From Uranotaenia lowii (taxonomy: Eukaryota > Arthropoda > Insecta > Diptera > Culicidae): DNA of 64,000 nucleotides. The stretch is from the NCBI RefSeq assembly GCF_029784155.1, contig NC_073692.1, positions 279,206,413 to 279,270,412 of the forward strand, given 5' to 3'. The position numbers were made by a program, and so were the translations under genes. Shown here piece by piece: positions 35,201 through 46,269 of the stretch. How positions within the stretch are numbered: the first letter of the stretch is position 1; each line of letters begins with the position of its first letter. The notes under the pieces were generated by a model. That model saw only the letters and a program-made list of their open reading frames with translations. It was not told where the DNA came from and did not search any database.

Positions 35201-38200
35201 AATATCGTTTAATTTAAACTTCTGAAACGATCCATTTCAAACAACTTTCAGTGTTCTGAATTTTTAATAGTTTTGCTACAGTTTTTATACTTTTCTACAC
35301 CCAAAATTCCGTCTCTATGCCAATCGTGAATAGTCAATATTAAAGCATCATTGGCAATAGAAAAGAACGTGACCAGGGATGATTCGATTTGCGACCGTCG
35401 CGACGGCATTAATCTCCCAGCGCAACATCACCCCAAATTCTGCCTCTATGCCAATCGCGTGTAATCAATTGCATAGCATCATAGGTACAAGAAGATAACG
35501 CGACCGGTGCTGATTTGAAATGCGTCCACCGTCATTGACCACCCAGCGCAACCACATTGCGTATGTCTGAAAGATACGAAATAAAAACATTTCCACGTCT
35601 TTCCAAATCGCATCACAATTCACAAGACGAAAGATGGAAACAAATACAGGCCAACACCAGGTAGCCAGCGAATCGAACACTGTGCGTGTGTATTAGACTG
35701 CCCCAATAGACTGAGTCGGTTTGGGATCATTTTGGAATTCCTAAAACCCTGGGGTCTAAAAAGCTTCGCCTTGGTCTAAAACTTATCCATGATTTTTTGC
35801 AGAATTTTTAAGTAACGTTTACATGAGTAAATTTGAACTTTTAGGTTTGTATGGGATAATTGAATATTTTGTACTGAAAAATCAACATCATTTTTGTTTC
35901 TTCTGTAAAACCGAGCCAGCTGATGGTTTTTGTGCCAATTTATAAATTTCCTAAAGGAAATTTTCCGCTGAACAACTTTGTCAAAGACCGTAACTTCGTA
36001 TCTTATTAAAAAAAATAGTTATTAGCTGTTAAACAGGGGTATGTGTTTTCGCATCGATAAACAATAAATTCAATTGACATCACAGCAGGAGCCTCGCAAA
36101 ATAGTGCATGAAAAAAAGTCATGCAATACCTCACTAGACACCCAGCAGTTATGTCAATTGAATTTATTGTTTATCGATGCGAAAAGACATACCCCTGTTA
36201 AACAGCTAATAACTTTTTTGTCTAATAAGATACGAAGCTACGATTTTCAACAAAGTTGTTCAGCGAAAATTTCCTTTAGGAAATTTATAAATTGGCACAA
36301 AAACCATCAGCTGGCTCAGTTCTACAGAAGAAACAAAAATGATATTGATTTTTCAGTACAAAATATTCAATTTTCCCATACAAACCTAAAAGTTCAAATT
36401 TACTCATGTAAACGTTACTTAAAAATTCTGCAAAAAATCATAGTTGAGTTTTGAACCAAGGCGAAGCTTTTTAGACCCCAGGGTTTTAGGAATTCCAAAA
36501 TGACCCCAAATTGACTCAGTCTACCTACTGCTCCAAATTTATATGAGAAATTTCAAGTTTGTGAATTGTTATGCGCTGCAGGCTTTTATTGATCCTAGGC
36601 CTAGTACAAGGTCTCATGCCAAATTTGGGCCAGATCGGATCACGGGAAGGAGTCGCTCTACGAGCCTAAAGTTTGTAAGAAATTTTGAGACATTTTGTTC
36701 GGGAGGAACATGAAAATCCACACACAAGACAAAGAACTACCTTGAAAGAAGGCCAAACGCTAGGAAGTCACTGTTGTGCGTTTTTTAGCGACTAAGCGAT
36801 GGCAGAAAGCCTATGACAAATATCCGTCGCCCTGCATCAAGCTAGGATGAAAATCTAATAAAATGTTTTTCTAGATTTGTGGTCTTGAATTCAAGGTTGC
36901 TGATCCTCGATCAGAATGATATTGTCCTTCGATCCTAGTCACCAACGATTTAGCTCCTTAACATAGAATGTCTGTTTTTTTAGAAACGACGCTTTTCAGC
37001 ATCGAACGACGCATACATGGGGTTCGTTGCCCTTAAAGCGGTGGTTTTTAAATAATGATGTTTTTCGCATAAATAGGCGTGAGGATTATATCTCGCGTGA
37101 GTTTTCATTACGTCGTATGAAACATCTGAAGAATTCACAGAAAACTACTGCAAAAGTTATCAAAACAACTTTAAAATTTAATTTCACATGTATGTTGTCC
37201 AGACTACATATATTCTTAATGGAAAGAAGTTGCGACTGTTTATGTCAGGTTTTGTATTTTTCCGTAATAAAACTCTTTGTTTACATTTTGTTTTAAACGA
37301 CGTAATGAAAGCTCACGCGAGATATTAATTTTTCAGAAAATTTATTTATTTTTATAGTTCATGATCTAATCTGCAACTGTATTACAATGGAACTGCAGAA
37401 GTATTCTATCAAAATTAGACTCTTTTCAAGCTTTGATACACAATTTGAATTGTGATGTATTCGCCTTATGCGAAACTTGGCTTTCTCCTAACGTAGATTT
37501 CAACTTCCACAGCCACAACATTATTCGCCTGGATCGTGATGGTCAAAGTGGGGGTGGTGTTCTTTTGGGGATCAAGAAATGCTACTCTTTCTATCGTATT
37601 CCACTACAACCATCTCCAGGTATTGAAGTCTTTAGTTGCCAAGCTAGAATAAAAGGTCAAGACCTTTGTCTAGCCTCGGTTTATATTCCGCTATCTTCAA
37701 GCGTTAGCCGGAACAAATTGGCGAACATTATTTCACTTCTCCCAGAACCCCGGCTAGTTCTGGGAGATTTTAACTCCCATGGCGTGGGCTGGGGTAGCTC
37801 ACGTGATGATGAACGGACAGACGCCACGCAAACTACCGCTCATTCCCGCCTGCAAGTACCTCGGCCACTTCTTGGGTTTCAGCACCAGGACGCAGCGACG
37901 TTCGCTTTATGGAGACCCCAGAGGCCTTCGACTCAGTCGCGTTGTTTCCTGCCTGCATCTTCAGTCGTCCTGGCCTTGAGTTCGTTGGTGGCGAGGGGGT
38001 TCTCCAGACTGCTCCCTTAGGCAAATACCCCGTTATGATGAGAACATCTTCCTCGTGTATCCAGTTTCCGATTCATCACAGATCAACCCCGCAAAATCAT
38101 CTTGACTCCGCTACATCTACTGGGTCTCCAGCACCAGGACGCAACGTATCAGGAACTACGGAGACCTCTGAGCCCTTCGACCTGTGTTGAAGGGGTTCTC

Positions 38201-41200
38201 CAGCCTGCAATTTCAGGCAAATACGCTACTTTCAACTGCCCTTCTCCTCGTGATGGAATTTGCATCTCCAGGGATCTTTTTTCTCGTTCTGCATCCGATA
38301 CATCCGAGCCCATCAATGTTTGTTACCAGAACGTTGGTGGTATCAATTCCTGTCTGGTTGATTACCTCCTTGCCACGTCATGCTCCTGCTATCAAACCAT
38401 CGCCTTTACAGAAACATGGCTAAATGACCGCAACTTATCCAGTCAAATTATCGGCCCAGATTATGCAGTGTTCCGTTGCGATCGAAACCCCCTGAACAGC
38501 AAAAAGTCAACTGGAGGCGGAGTTTTACTTGCTGTCAACTCTAGACTCCCGGCTCAGCTTATCAAAGACAGTTCCTGGGACGATTTGGAGCTTCTTTGGG
38601 CCCGTATTGATCTCGGTGATCGGAAATTGTACTTATGCGTAGTGTAAGTGCCTCCTGATCGCTCTGTAGCTGAGTCTTTCTCGCGGTGCCTATCCAAAGT
38701 AAGCTCAATCTGCTCTCCCAAAGATGACATACTTGTTATTGGTGATTTCAACATGCCTGGCTTGAAATGGTGCCCTTCTAATGACGGCTTTTTGTTCCCA
38801 GAACCTATGCGCTCCTATTTCTCGGCTCCTTCCAACATCTTCCTGGACTCTTTGAGCTCCGCGACTCTTCGCCAGATCAACTGCTTTGAAAACGAAAACG
38901 GCCGTATGCTAGACCTCTGCTTCATCAACGAAGCCTTCAGGAATCCGACTTTTGTTGAAGTTGTTTCCCATCACCCAGCTTTAGTGGTCTCACTCGATGT
39001 CACTAGAGTTAACGCTCCTATAGAGGAAACCGCTCCCTTCTACTAGGACTTCAAAAACGTCGACTACGAAGCTATCTCATTCGTTCTGGATTCTATCGAA
39101 TGGGAGAACGAGCTCCATATGTCTAATCCCGATGCAGCCGCTGCGACTTTTTTAATATACTGAACTATGTTCCGAATCGTAGCTTACCCTCCAACCCACG
39201 AGCTCCCTGGGTCACTAATCTATGCGACAGCTGAAGACGGCAAAAAACCGTGCTCTTCGAAACTTCAGCAAGCACAAGTCCTTCTGCACAACGGAAGAAT
39301 ACTGCAAACTGAACACGGCGTACAAAAAAAGCAGTAGGCGTTGCTACCAGAACTATCTCCACCGGCTGTAACGTAATTTTAAGACCAACCCGAGATCTTT
39401 CTGGAAGTACGTCAAAAATCAGCGGAAAGAATCCGGGCTTCCGTCTCAAATGTTTTCGAACGGCCATACAGCGAACACCGATCTTGAAATATGCAACCTC
39501 TTTGTTGAGAAATTTTCTAGCGTTTTCACAACTGGGTTCATTTACTCAGAGCAACAGGATATGGCTGTAGGAAATATCACACCTCTAGACTCTTCCTTAA
39601 ACGGTATTGCCTTCGATGACGCAGCCATTTTAAAGGCGACAGCAAAGCTTAAAAATTCATCATCTACCGGTCCGGATGGGATACCAGCTGTCTTCTTGAA
39701 ACGTTTCATGCAACATTTGCTGACTCCCATCAGACATATTTTTCGAGCTTCGCTGGACTTCGCAACCTTTCCAACGCTCTGGACAGAAGCTTACATGTTC
39801 CCTGTTCACAAAAAAGGAAATAGAGAGATGTGAACAACTACCGCGGAATATCAGCTCTCTGTTCGATAGCCAAACTGTTCGAATTGGTTGTTCTGGATGC
39901 GATTTTCTCGTCCTCAAAACAATATTTTTCCAACAATCAGCACGGATTTCTGCCGAAACGATCAACGACAACATATTTGCTGACTTTTACATCGTTCGTG
40001 CAAGATACCATGAAGTCACAAACTGACGCCATCTACACTGACGTGTCTGCTGCTTTCGAGAAAGTAAATCATGATATTGCTATTGCTAAACTCGAACGCT
40101 TAGGATTCTGTGGATCCCTACTGGACTGGTTTTGAAGCTATTTAACGGGACGAAAGTTATCAGTGCAAACTAGGAATTACTTTTCAAGACAATTCTCCGC
40201 TTGTTCAGGTGTGCCCCAGGGAAGCCAATTGGAACCTATAATTTTTTTCATCTATTTTAACGATGTTCTCACTCTCTTGGACGGCCCAAAACTTGCGTAT
40301 GCCGACGACCTCAAACTTTTCCACACCATCAATGGCCAAGACGATATCGATCTCTTGCAAAGGCAGTTCAACACCTTCGCTCTCTGGTGTGACACCAACT
40401 GCTTGCCTCTGAACCACAGCAAATGTGCGGTCATTTCTTTTTCTCGCAAGCGGAACCCTCTTCACGCAGAGTACACTCTTGGGAACGAAACCATCGCACG
40501 GGTGGACCACATCGATGATCTGGGCGTTATCCTAGACCATCGGCTGGAATTAAGACTCATACGAATTACATCGTCGATAAAGCTTCTTATTTCGTGTAAC
40601 AAAACAGTTTAAAGATGTGTACTGCCTAAAAAGTCTATATTGCAGCATAGTTCACTCAACGCTTGAATATGCATCTGCAGTTTGGTGCCCATTTGACCAG
40701 AACGGAGCTGAACGAATAGAGGCTATTCAGCGGCGTTTCATACGGTATGCCCTGCGACACTTGAACTGGTTAGATCCGTTTCGTTTACCCAGTTACGAAA
40801 ACCGTTGCCGCCTAATTGATTTAGCATGCTTCAAATTGGTCGTAACGCTGCACGTGCTTTAGTCGTAGCGGATCTCCTTGCGTCGGGGATTGACTCTCCC
40901 GTGCTGCTGGAGGCTATTCCTCTCAGTGTGCGACCCCGAGGATTAAGGAACCAAAATCTACAGCTCTATGTTCCCATCCGGCTGAATAACTGCGGAGCCA
41001 ACAGCGCTCTAATTGGAATTTCGAGAACTTTCAACCGCTTCGCCGAGTATTTCGACTTCGACGTTTCAAAGGCTACTTTCCGAAGAAAAATTTCAATGGT
41101 TAACTCATTATTTTATTAAGTTATCATTAGGATCAACATGTGATCCGTTGATGTTTTTACACAAATAAACAAAAAAAAACAAATAAAAGTTGGAAAAAAC

Positions 41201-44200
41201 TGAACAATGTCATGACCAGTCTTGAAAATTTTCGTTTATTCATATGGACGTCGAAATTTATTTTGGATCACTATACCCAAGAAAATATGATCAGTGAAGG
41301 ATCATGTCATGACAGAAATATTCCTATCATGTGAGTGAAATACCATTCATATTCACGTGAGGTAAATAAATGTCACGTATGAGAAGAGTGAGGCTGATGC
41401 GAATTGACGAACGCGGCCAATGCGAACTCGAGCGGCGGAACAAATTGACATCTGCTTCACCGCGTTGAGTATGTCAGGTTTAAGCGATTCGCATACATTT
41501 TCTTCAAATGTGGTTCGCTGCATTGAATCGCATTCGCCGGTTCGCATCGCATCGCTCTTATTATGTCATCGGCCGAGCAATGAATGAAATTTGTGAACCA
41601 AATGGAATCTTTAAAAAAGGCGCAGCAAACATTTATCTCTATTTTAATTTTTTTTAATACTATTGCTAGTTAGTGTTTGTCATACTACAGCGTATTGAAA
41701 ATTAGCTTGGCAACGAAGCAGCCAAAAACTGCACCGGTGATCTTTATCGTAAACAGTTTTAACTATCATGTCATGACCGAACTATTGGAGATCTCAATGA
41801 TCAATGACAAAATGGAAAAATCTTTCTTTACCAAAGTAATCATTCATAGGATGCTTTCATTTTCAAAAAATCCTAAACTAACGACATGTGAGGGAAAAAT
41901 GGGTCGCAATGTTTGGCTCATGATTATGACATAATCCCGTCCCTGATCATGACTGAAAAAAGTGTGCGCCGGCCGATTGGCGATACCAAGAAAACAGTAG
42001 AAATTTTTCTTACAAAAACGATAATTTTTTTTTTTTAATTTTTCATGAATTATTATAAGCTTACCTTCATTTCCTCCAAAGAAAGTATTTCGATCAAGCG
42101 AATGATTTTTGGAAAACAATTCGTAACTGTCCCATTTCTTAAAACAACTAAGCTTTATGCCAATATTGGCTTATTTTCCTCTCAAGTTGTGTAAATTGTT
42201 TTTCAAATATGGATCTTAGTCTTTATCTTGGGAATTGTTCTCCTAGTAGCATCCTTGAGTCTGGGCATGAATCAACAGCATTGTCATCAACTCGCACCGA
42301 ATCAACTCGCAAACGAATGGATTCAGTTGCGAAGCGAATGATTTCTGGAGTAAACAATGACTGTAAATCGGGAGTAGAAAATTAACAAGGAACGCTAGGT
42401 ATTGCAAACAGAACGAAAAATCATTGCTCATAGTTAACTACTTAAGACGGCGTTTTTATGTTGCATGTTTTGATTTGTTAGCGAGTAGGTAAATGCTAAA
42501 GCCCAGTCCACACTACGCAACTTAAAATGCGATTTCGGTTGCTGAGACTTGTTTTTGTTTACATTTGATAATGTCTCGTCTCAAGTCTCATGACAGGTAT
42601 GTGAGACATTCAGCAACCAAGATGTAAACATAAACAAGTCTCAGCAACCGGAATAGCAGTTCAAGTTGCCGAGTGTGGACTAGGCTTAACAGCGTCGTTA
42701 CTGTGGTTGCGTCGGCAACGGTTGGAAATTTGGAAGTACATAAATGAAGCGAATATCAGTTAGCCTGTAATCATTATGCTTGGGAACTCGAGTCTTTATG
42801 CCAGTAGATTTTTCTAAACATATCATTTTTGGCATAGTACACTTTTCAGCGCATGTTCGGCTCAGAGATTTGCAAAATAGGCATTGGATTTTTGCAACCT
42901 CTTCTATGGGTGCATAATGACTCTTTTTTTAAATTGTTATTTTTCTTAATGTTTGTAAGCGTTTTGGTTTTTTACATTTTTTTTAAATAATTTGTTGCAC
43001 CCATAGTTTTTAAGTGATCAATGATAAAATTGTTGATAAAATCGCGATAAATAATTCCAATTCAAATTCCAGACACTGTGTGAAAAAAACTCATAACAAC
43101 TTAGTCATCATTCTTGGCGATACTACACGCAGAGAAAACTTGGATTTTGATACAAAACAAAACTGACTTTGATTCAAATTATTCAGTTTTTTGAATCAAA
43201 CTCCTGTTTTCTTTGAATCAATGAATTATCGTTCTGATTCAAATGAATAATTTTTGAAAGAAAGAATTAATTTTTGAACTGAATAATTTTGGGCTTTGAT
43301 TTTAAACAAATTCTTTGATTCAAAAGAAATTTGTTCAATTGCACATTTCTTTAAAAACAAAGTAAATTTTCTTTCAACCAAAGAAAATTGTTTTCAACAG
43401 AAAGGAATAATTTCTTTAAATTAAAATTTTAAACTTAGAAGATATTTTGGATTGAGCAAGAACCGAATTTCGAATAAAGTTTGTCCGGTAGTGTTGAAAA
43501 TCAAAACTAGTGAATCAAAGATAGCTATTTAGGAGGATTCAGGATGAAGAATGGTAAGTGTGTGTTAATCCATTAATCAAAAAGTGAATGTTTAAGATTT
43601 TATATAAACTCTTGCATTGTTACAGGACCACGGCTGATTCCGCCTCAAATCCAGCGGTCTGATTATCTTCGGTCCGATCTTCAGCGGCAATCACCAGTTG
43701 GATGACCTCTAAAGCTAGCAACTGGAGCTGCTTCCGGAACTCTATTAAGTGGCCCAAAAAGAATGCCCTCATGCCAAAATTAGGACCGGATGATTCAATT
43801 ATAGTGAACCAGTGTTAGTGTTAATTTTGTGAATAAAAATGAATTTAAAATGTAAATTCTTTCTTTTTATTATTCAAAATTCCTTATAGGAACTTCAGAC
43901 AACAGAAAATATTTCTTCCAACTGGAATAAAAGGAAAATGGTTCAATGAACCAATCCTTTTAAATCAAAGTCGAAATTACATTGTAGCAAACGAGAACAA
44001 CTTTGCATCAAATGGAACTGTTTTTTGTTTCAAAGCATTAATATTTTGATTCAAAGATTTTTCAAAAGAAAAATTCTTTGGAACAAACGAAATTGCATTT
44101 GAATCAAAGGAATTTTTATTTATCCCAAAATCAAAGGAAAAAATCCTTTGTTTTTGCGGTACTTTCCTTTGAAATAAAAAATCTTTTCGCTGCGTGTACT

Positions 44201-44979
44201 ACACTGCCTTATATACGATACCCTATAGGTAATTGTTCATTCATCGAAAACAATCGAACGTTATTTTTTTTTTATTTTTAATCCTTGTTGGTGATTATCT
44301 ACCTAAACGAAGCGACCTATTTTTAATCAAACAGATTCGGTTTCTGCCTGACGTCACTATTGAGGGTTTGCAAACAATAATAGTTTTCTATTTAATGTAT
44401 GTACTTGTGTTTTATTGAACCGGAACCATCAATTGTTGCTTTGCGAGTCTTAATTTGAATCAATAGTGCTTAACGTTTGTGAGCGTTGACATCTCATTGA
44501 CAGATGAAAACTTAGTTATCAACATCATATTTGAAATCTTGTTTCTTATCAGAAAACATAACACTATATTTAGGGCAAGTTATGAAATGTTTATACCAAT
44601 CAATCTTTTAACGACATAATCGATAGGGTAAATCAACTTACTCGGAGTAAATATTGCTGTATGTATTTTCGAGATCCAGAATGTCTGAACTGATGCTTTC
44701 CTCGTCTTGGTCCACAACCGGATCAGTTGTTTTCGTGAGCTCATTATTTTTCGGTGGTGCTACTGGGGAGGAAAAACAACTCGAGGGCGAGGACGAGCTG
44801 CTAGCTCTCAGCAGTGCTGGTGCCAGCTGGTCGTTTAAGATCTTTGCAATATCTTTCACGCTTTGTGATCCACGAATAGTTTCTTGGCCATGTTGTGATT
44901 TCAGCGATCGCAAAGAGCAAAATTTCACCGAAAACGGTTTTGGGGGAACCGCTGGCGGAACACTTTTCCTATGATTCAT
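25315..44979 (-). CDS. Tandem DH-PH RhoGEF-like protein (gene 1)
   Basis: Seven exons on the minus strand: 44979-44642, 34582-34174, 34114-33782, 33717-33296, 33225-33012, 26220-26134 and 25896-25315. They splice in frame to 794 codons. Residues 1-141 are Ser/Pro-rich and look disordered. A DH domain follows (about 142-320) with EELLLNESIYVQRLANYIDE and the conserved helix LLEPILRLPRYKLMFSEICK. A PH domain starts near 361 (VNLLHQGQFQKFFDVDIYD). A second, divergent helical-plus-PH-like module occupies about 500-794. DH-PH proteins activate Rho-family GTPases by nucleotide exchange at membranes. The second module lacks the DH signature helix and may be regulatory. I do not recognise the orthologue. 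Introns of 10.1 and 6.8 kb hold transposons. Confidence 0.85.
26909..27229. repeat. Near-perfect 119-bp-arm palindrome flanked by 14-bp direct repeats
   Basis: The left arm 26921-27039 and right arm 27070-27188 are reverse complements with about two mismatches. The loop is 30 bp. ATTGTTCTCGATTG occurs directly repeated outside (26909-26922 and 27216-27229). It lies in the fifth intron of RhoGEF-like gene 1. A transcript would fold into a long dsRNA stem. Confidence 0.82.
27380..27563 (-). mobile_element. tRNA-derived SINE (Feilai-like)
   Basis: The minus-strand head at 27563 reads GTCTCGGTGGTCGAGTGGTTA (box A, tRNA-Ser-like) and then GGGTTCGATTCCCAT (box B). A tRNA-unrelated body follows with AGCCTAAATCGGTTAAGACG. 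I recall this body from the mosquito Feilai SINE but could not search. Acceptor-stem pairing is lost, so it is not a tRNA gene. Confidence 0.65.
27618..28541. mobile_element. piggyBac-type MITE, 916 bp, TTAA target sites
   Basis: The element (27622-28537) has termini CCCTTTCCTTCCCA and the inverse TGGGAAGGAAAGGG-like end, each next to TTAA. It encodes no transposase. A palindrome GGAGCACATATGCTCC lies near 28390. Confidence 0.82.
28542..29191 (-). other. RhoGEF-like gene 1 intron, no feature
   Basis: AT-rich intronic sequence between two elements. I see neither ORFs nor repeats of note. Confidence 0.5.
29192..31230. mobile_element. 2-kb TIR element (CAAGGCCGGATTAA ends)
   Basis: The left end CAAGGCCGGATTAAGCCC and right end CTTAATACGGCCTTG are inverted. 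Flanking segments are GGGCCCGGGGCAA and CCGGGGCAACTGCCCC. The body is AT-rich and noncoding, with a CCGG-rich patch (30865-31110) like the 22449/56764 MITE. Flanks (GATTTAAA against AATTTCGA) show no duplication, so the class stays open. Confidence 0.65.
31469..32612. mobile_element. Non-autonomous hAT element with 8-bp TSD ATGATTTG
   Basis: The element spans 31477-32604; termini are A/CAGTGTTCGGC on both ends. The perfect duplication ATGATTTG is at 31469-31476 and 32605-32612. Subterminal regions are full of AGCG/GCTA repeats (TTAGCGATGAGCGATTAGCG), typical transposase-binding clusters. No transposase ORF is present. Confidence 0.85.
33012..34582 (-). CDS. RhoGEF-like gene 1, exons 2-5 (DH, PH1, start of second module)
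   Basis: Exon 2 (34582-34174) and exon 3 (34114-33782) encode the DH domain, including HRDDFLPQLEQCAGSAEKIA and RLPRYKLMF. Exon 4 (33717-33296) encodes the PH domain (KVFYFDKIVLYTEIYKGNLE, YRGHYYDSEIIFD). Exon 5 (33225-33012) encodes helices TFYLSNLSTSANVFLKMYDM. Junction phases are 0, 0, 2 and 0. Donors are GTACGT, GTGAGA, GTTAGT and GTAAGA. Introns inside the cluster are 59-70 bp. Confidence 0.88.
34583..35296 (-). other. RhoGEF-like gene 1 intron 1, distal part
   Basis: No gene. GGTACCAAGGTACCAAG (about 34785) is a small direct repeat. The rest is unremarkable AT-rich sequence. Confidence 0.5.
35297..35553. repeat. Tandem duplication, two diverged units of about 130 bp
   Basis: Unit 1 (35297-35427) and unit 2 (35428-35553) share CTCTATGCCAATCG, AGCATCAT, GAC-rich text and CCCAGCGCAAC. 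Divergence of perhaps 20% shows the duplication is old. Confidence 0.7.
35707..36523. mobile_element. Foldback MITE with arms of about 380 bp, TA target sites
   Basis: TAGACTGAGTC starts it (35707) and GACTCAGTCTA ends it (36523). Arms 35709-36090 and 36140-36521 are near-complete reverse complements around a spacer of about 50 bp (both contain CAATAAATTCAATTGACAT or its inverse). It is noncoding. Confidence 0.82.
37086..37328. mobile_element. Short TIR MITE
   Basis: ATATCTCGCGTGAGTTTTCA (37088) and the inverse ending TGAAAGCTCACGCGAGATAT (37325) form imperfect 29-bp termini. A further ACGTCGT/ACGACGT match continues each end. The body is about 180 bp without coding capacity. Confidence 0.75.
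37384..37806 (+). pseudogene. Non-LTR endonuclease fragment
   Basis: An APE-type endonuclease N-terminal part: QWNCRSILSKLDSFQALIHN, DVFALCETWLSPNVDFNFHS, GGGVLLGIKKCYSF and RLVLGDFNSHGVGWGSSRD (catalytic DFN). The reading breaks abruptly near 37806, where a different element begins. The rest of this first element is not present nearby. Confidence 0.75.
37810..41150 (+). mobile_element. Non-LTR retrotransposon, decayed, with internal 5' repeats
   Basis: 5' part (37810-38300) with two related units; endonuclease 38310-39010 (VCYQNVGGINSCLVDYLLAT, IAFTETWLNDRNLSSQ, VIGDFNMPGLKW); reverse transcriptase 39450-41090 ([50 protein letters not shown]). Stops at about 38646, 39045 and 39836 and a frameshift near 40600 inactivate it. 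The 3' end is TCATTAGGATCAACATGTGA plus an A-rich tail. Same family as 17040-18059; I place it in the I/Jockey group without a firmer name. Confidence 0.82.
37877..38235 (+). repeat. Two related 5' units in the non-LTR element
   Basis: CAGCACCAGGACGCA recurs at about 37880 and 38128, each followed about 85-150 bp later by GGGGTTCTCCAG and GGCAAATAC. These resemble promoter-bearing 5' monomers; tandem 5' units are known from some non-LTR elements. Confidence 0.5.
41370..41574. mobile_element. Harbinger-like MITE, copy 1 (left end decayed)
   Basis: Close match to 54631-54841 (GCGAACTCGAGCGGCGGAAC is shared exactly, apart from local changes). The right end TTATGTCATCGGCC is intact; the left end is altered. 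Confidence 0.7.
41575..42497 (-). other. RhoGEF-like gene 1 intron, no gene
   Basis: AT-rich intron sequence. ATCATGTCATGAC occurs at about 41311 and 41767 on both sides of the MITE, suggesting a host repeat with several motif copies. No ORF of substance. Confidence 0.45.
42498..42688. mobile_element. Foldback MITE of about 190 bp
   Basis: AAGCCCAGTCCACACTACGC (start) and GAGTGTGGACTAGGCTT (end) are inverted. Inner parts TTGCTGAGACTTGTTT and AAACAAGTCTCAGCAA also pair, so nearly the whole element folds. Confidence 0.78.
42820..42990. repeat. Copy of a dispersed repeat shared with 22412-22445
   Basis: GGCATAGTACACTTTTCAGCG matches 22421-22441 with one mismatch, and GGCTCAGAGA follows as GGCACAGAGA there. 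A short remnant with no coding content. Confidence 0.5.
43121..44201 (+). mobile_element. CAC-terminated element with spliced micro-cassette (element A)
   Basis: The element spans 43126-44196 with termini CACGCAGAGAAAA and TTTTCGCTGCGTG, flanked by the 5-bp duplication TACTA. Arms are built from TTTGATTCAAA-like repeats. The centre carries an apparent exon-intron-exon unit (see 43540-43840). The 5-bp duplication and CAC start would fit a Transib-like class, but the TIR is not decisive. Confidence 0.68.
43540..43840 (+). other. Apparent spliced micro-gene inside element A
   Basis: An ATG at 43544 is followed by GTAAGT (43554), a 72-bp intron ending TTGTTACAG (43625) and a second exon. Splicing gives a 29-codon ORF that starts MKNGPRLIPPQ. 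AATAAA is at 43832. Intron size and both splice sites are as in host short introns. No homology recognised; the coding value is speculative. Confidence 0.4.
44642..44979 (-). CDS. RhoGEF-like gene 1, first coding exon
   Basis: Starts MNHRKSVPPAVPPKPFSVKF and ends NTYSNIYSE at a GA|GTAAGT donor (44642/44641). The missing G comes from the next exon at 34582, giving codon GAG. It is proline- and serine-rich (PPAVPPKPF could bind SH3 domains) with an acidic end, and has no folded domain. The ATG at 44979 is the only in-frame start before upstream non-coding sequence. Confidence 0.75.
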
Positions 44980-45590
44980 CGTTGGTTCGTTGTGGACATT
45001 CGCAATTCTGTTTTCCTGATAACCGGGAGCGACTGACGCGTTCGCGAGATATCTCCTCCGCGAGAGGAATGTTTCGTGGTACTGAAGCGAATTAGATTTT
45101 GATCGAGCTTCAGTTTTCGCTATCAGTGGAATTGGGGTGATAAATTACTTATCTGATAGAAACGCTTAGATAATACAATTTTGTCGAGAGTTGACAGATT
45201 CCATTGAGTAGGAGGTAGAAAAAAAACAAAGAAAAAAAATACTATTGTAGTCGCTTCCTACATACCTATGTATTTATTGAGTATATAGATGGCCGCCCAA
45301 ACGGATGAGGAAGTATGCCTTCAGAGACTTTCTGCAATCCGTTTTTTTTTTCTAGTAATCTGTGATTTCTAACTGTAAAATTAAAATTTTCAAGATAAGT
45401 TATCCACCGTTTATTTGTTTTTTTGTAAATTTTATTATCAGCATATCGGTGAAAATTCTTGGAGAAAGAATATCAGAATAGAAAATTGATAAATATGGAT
45501 AGAAAAGTTAGGAGAAAATTCCCATATGTGGAAAACATCAAATGTGCATTTTGCGAGGAAAACTTACTAACGTACACCATACTTTAACCC
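44980..45590 (-). promoter_or_regulatory. 5' flank of RhoGEF-like gene 1
   Basis: Directly upstream of the ATG at 44979. The first 150 bases are less AT-rich and read as a 5' UTR. GATA-type motifs (TATCTGATAG) lie at about 45150. No TATA box could be placed with confidence. Confidence 0.3.
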
Positions 45591-46110
45591 GCAACATTTC
45601 ATTATTTAGGAGAATTTGGACCGGGATAGAGGAGGCACTAGGTGGTGAAGGTCGTTAAGCTCATCCATACCACCCAGGTAGCAAGGCACAGCCAGTAGCA
45701 ACGAGCAACGTTTGCTTTGTAACTTGTTCAAGATTCATCAACTTGATGAGATCAAAATGCCTTTAAATGGACTGTTCTAAGGGATAAGAAATGTAAACAG
45801 AGGCATTCACATGTATAAATAGGAATAGGATTCAGTTGTCTACATCGAAAGAACATTTCAAACTTATCGAGCGTCTGAGTCAAGCCATTACACCGCAAAG
45901 CGCTCAACTGGGTGGAGAGACAGGCCCGTCCTCAATCCACGATCCCGTGCTGGTGAGGTAGCCCAATGCTCTCCTCAAGAATCGCTTCAATCGGATGCCC
46001 GGATGGATCCCTCTGTACATTATTTGGATAAAGTAATCATGAAATGATATATATCAAATAAAACTATTACCACTACTACTACTACTATTACTACTACTAA
46101 TTGTTATTCT
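45591..46110 (+). promoter_or_regulatory. Promoter/LTR-like stretch before the RTE element
   Basis: TATAAATA at 45814 with TCAGTT shortly after, then AATAAA at 46054 and an ACT-repeat (46070-46100). The order promoter then poly(A) signal resembles a solo LTR, but no TG..CA ends with a target duplication were found. Confidence 0.25.
46070..46101. repeat. ACT trinucleotide microsatellite
   Basis: About ten CTA/ACT units with one TTA interruption. Confidence 0.85.
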
Positions 46111-46269
46111 GCTACTATCAATTGGTATGAATATTGCTATGATGATCAGGAGTATAAAACAACATAAAAAAAATTTCAAATAAAGGAGACTGGCTACCGG
46201 ATTCAATGTTTAATTTTTCAATATCAGTGAAAATAAAGGGTATTAATAGTCATTACCAGACTAGCTGGT

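Noticed and set aside
45591..46110. Solo LTR
   Set aside because: TATA-like and poly(A) motifs are present but no TG..CA ends with a direct duplication could be found; kept only as a weak regulatory note.
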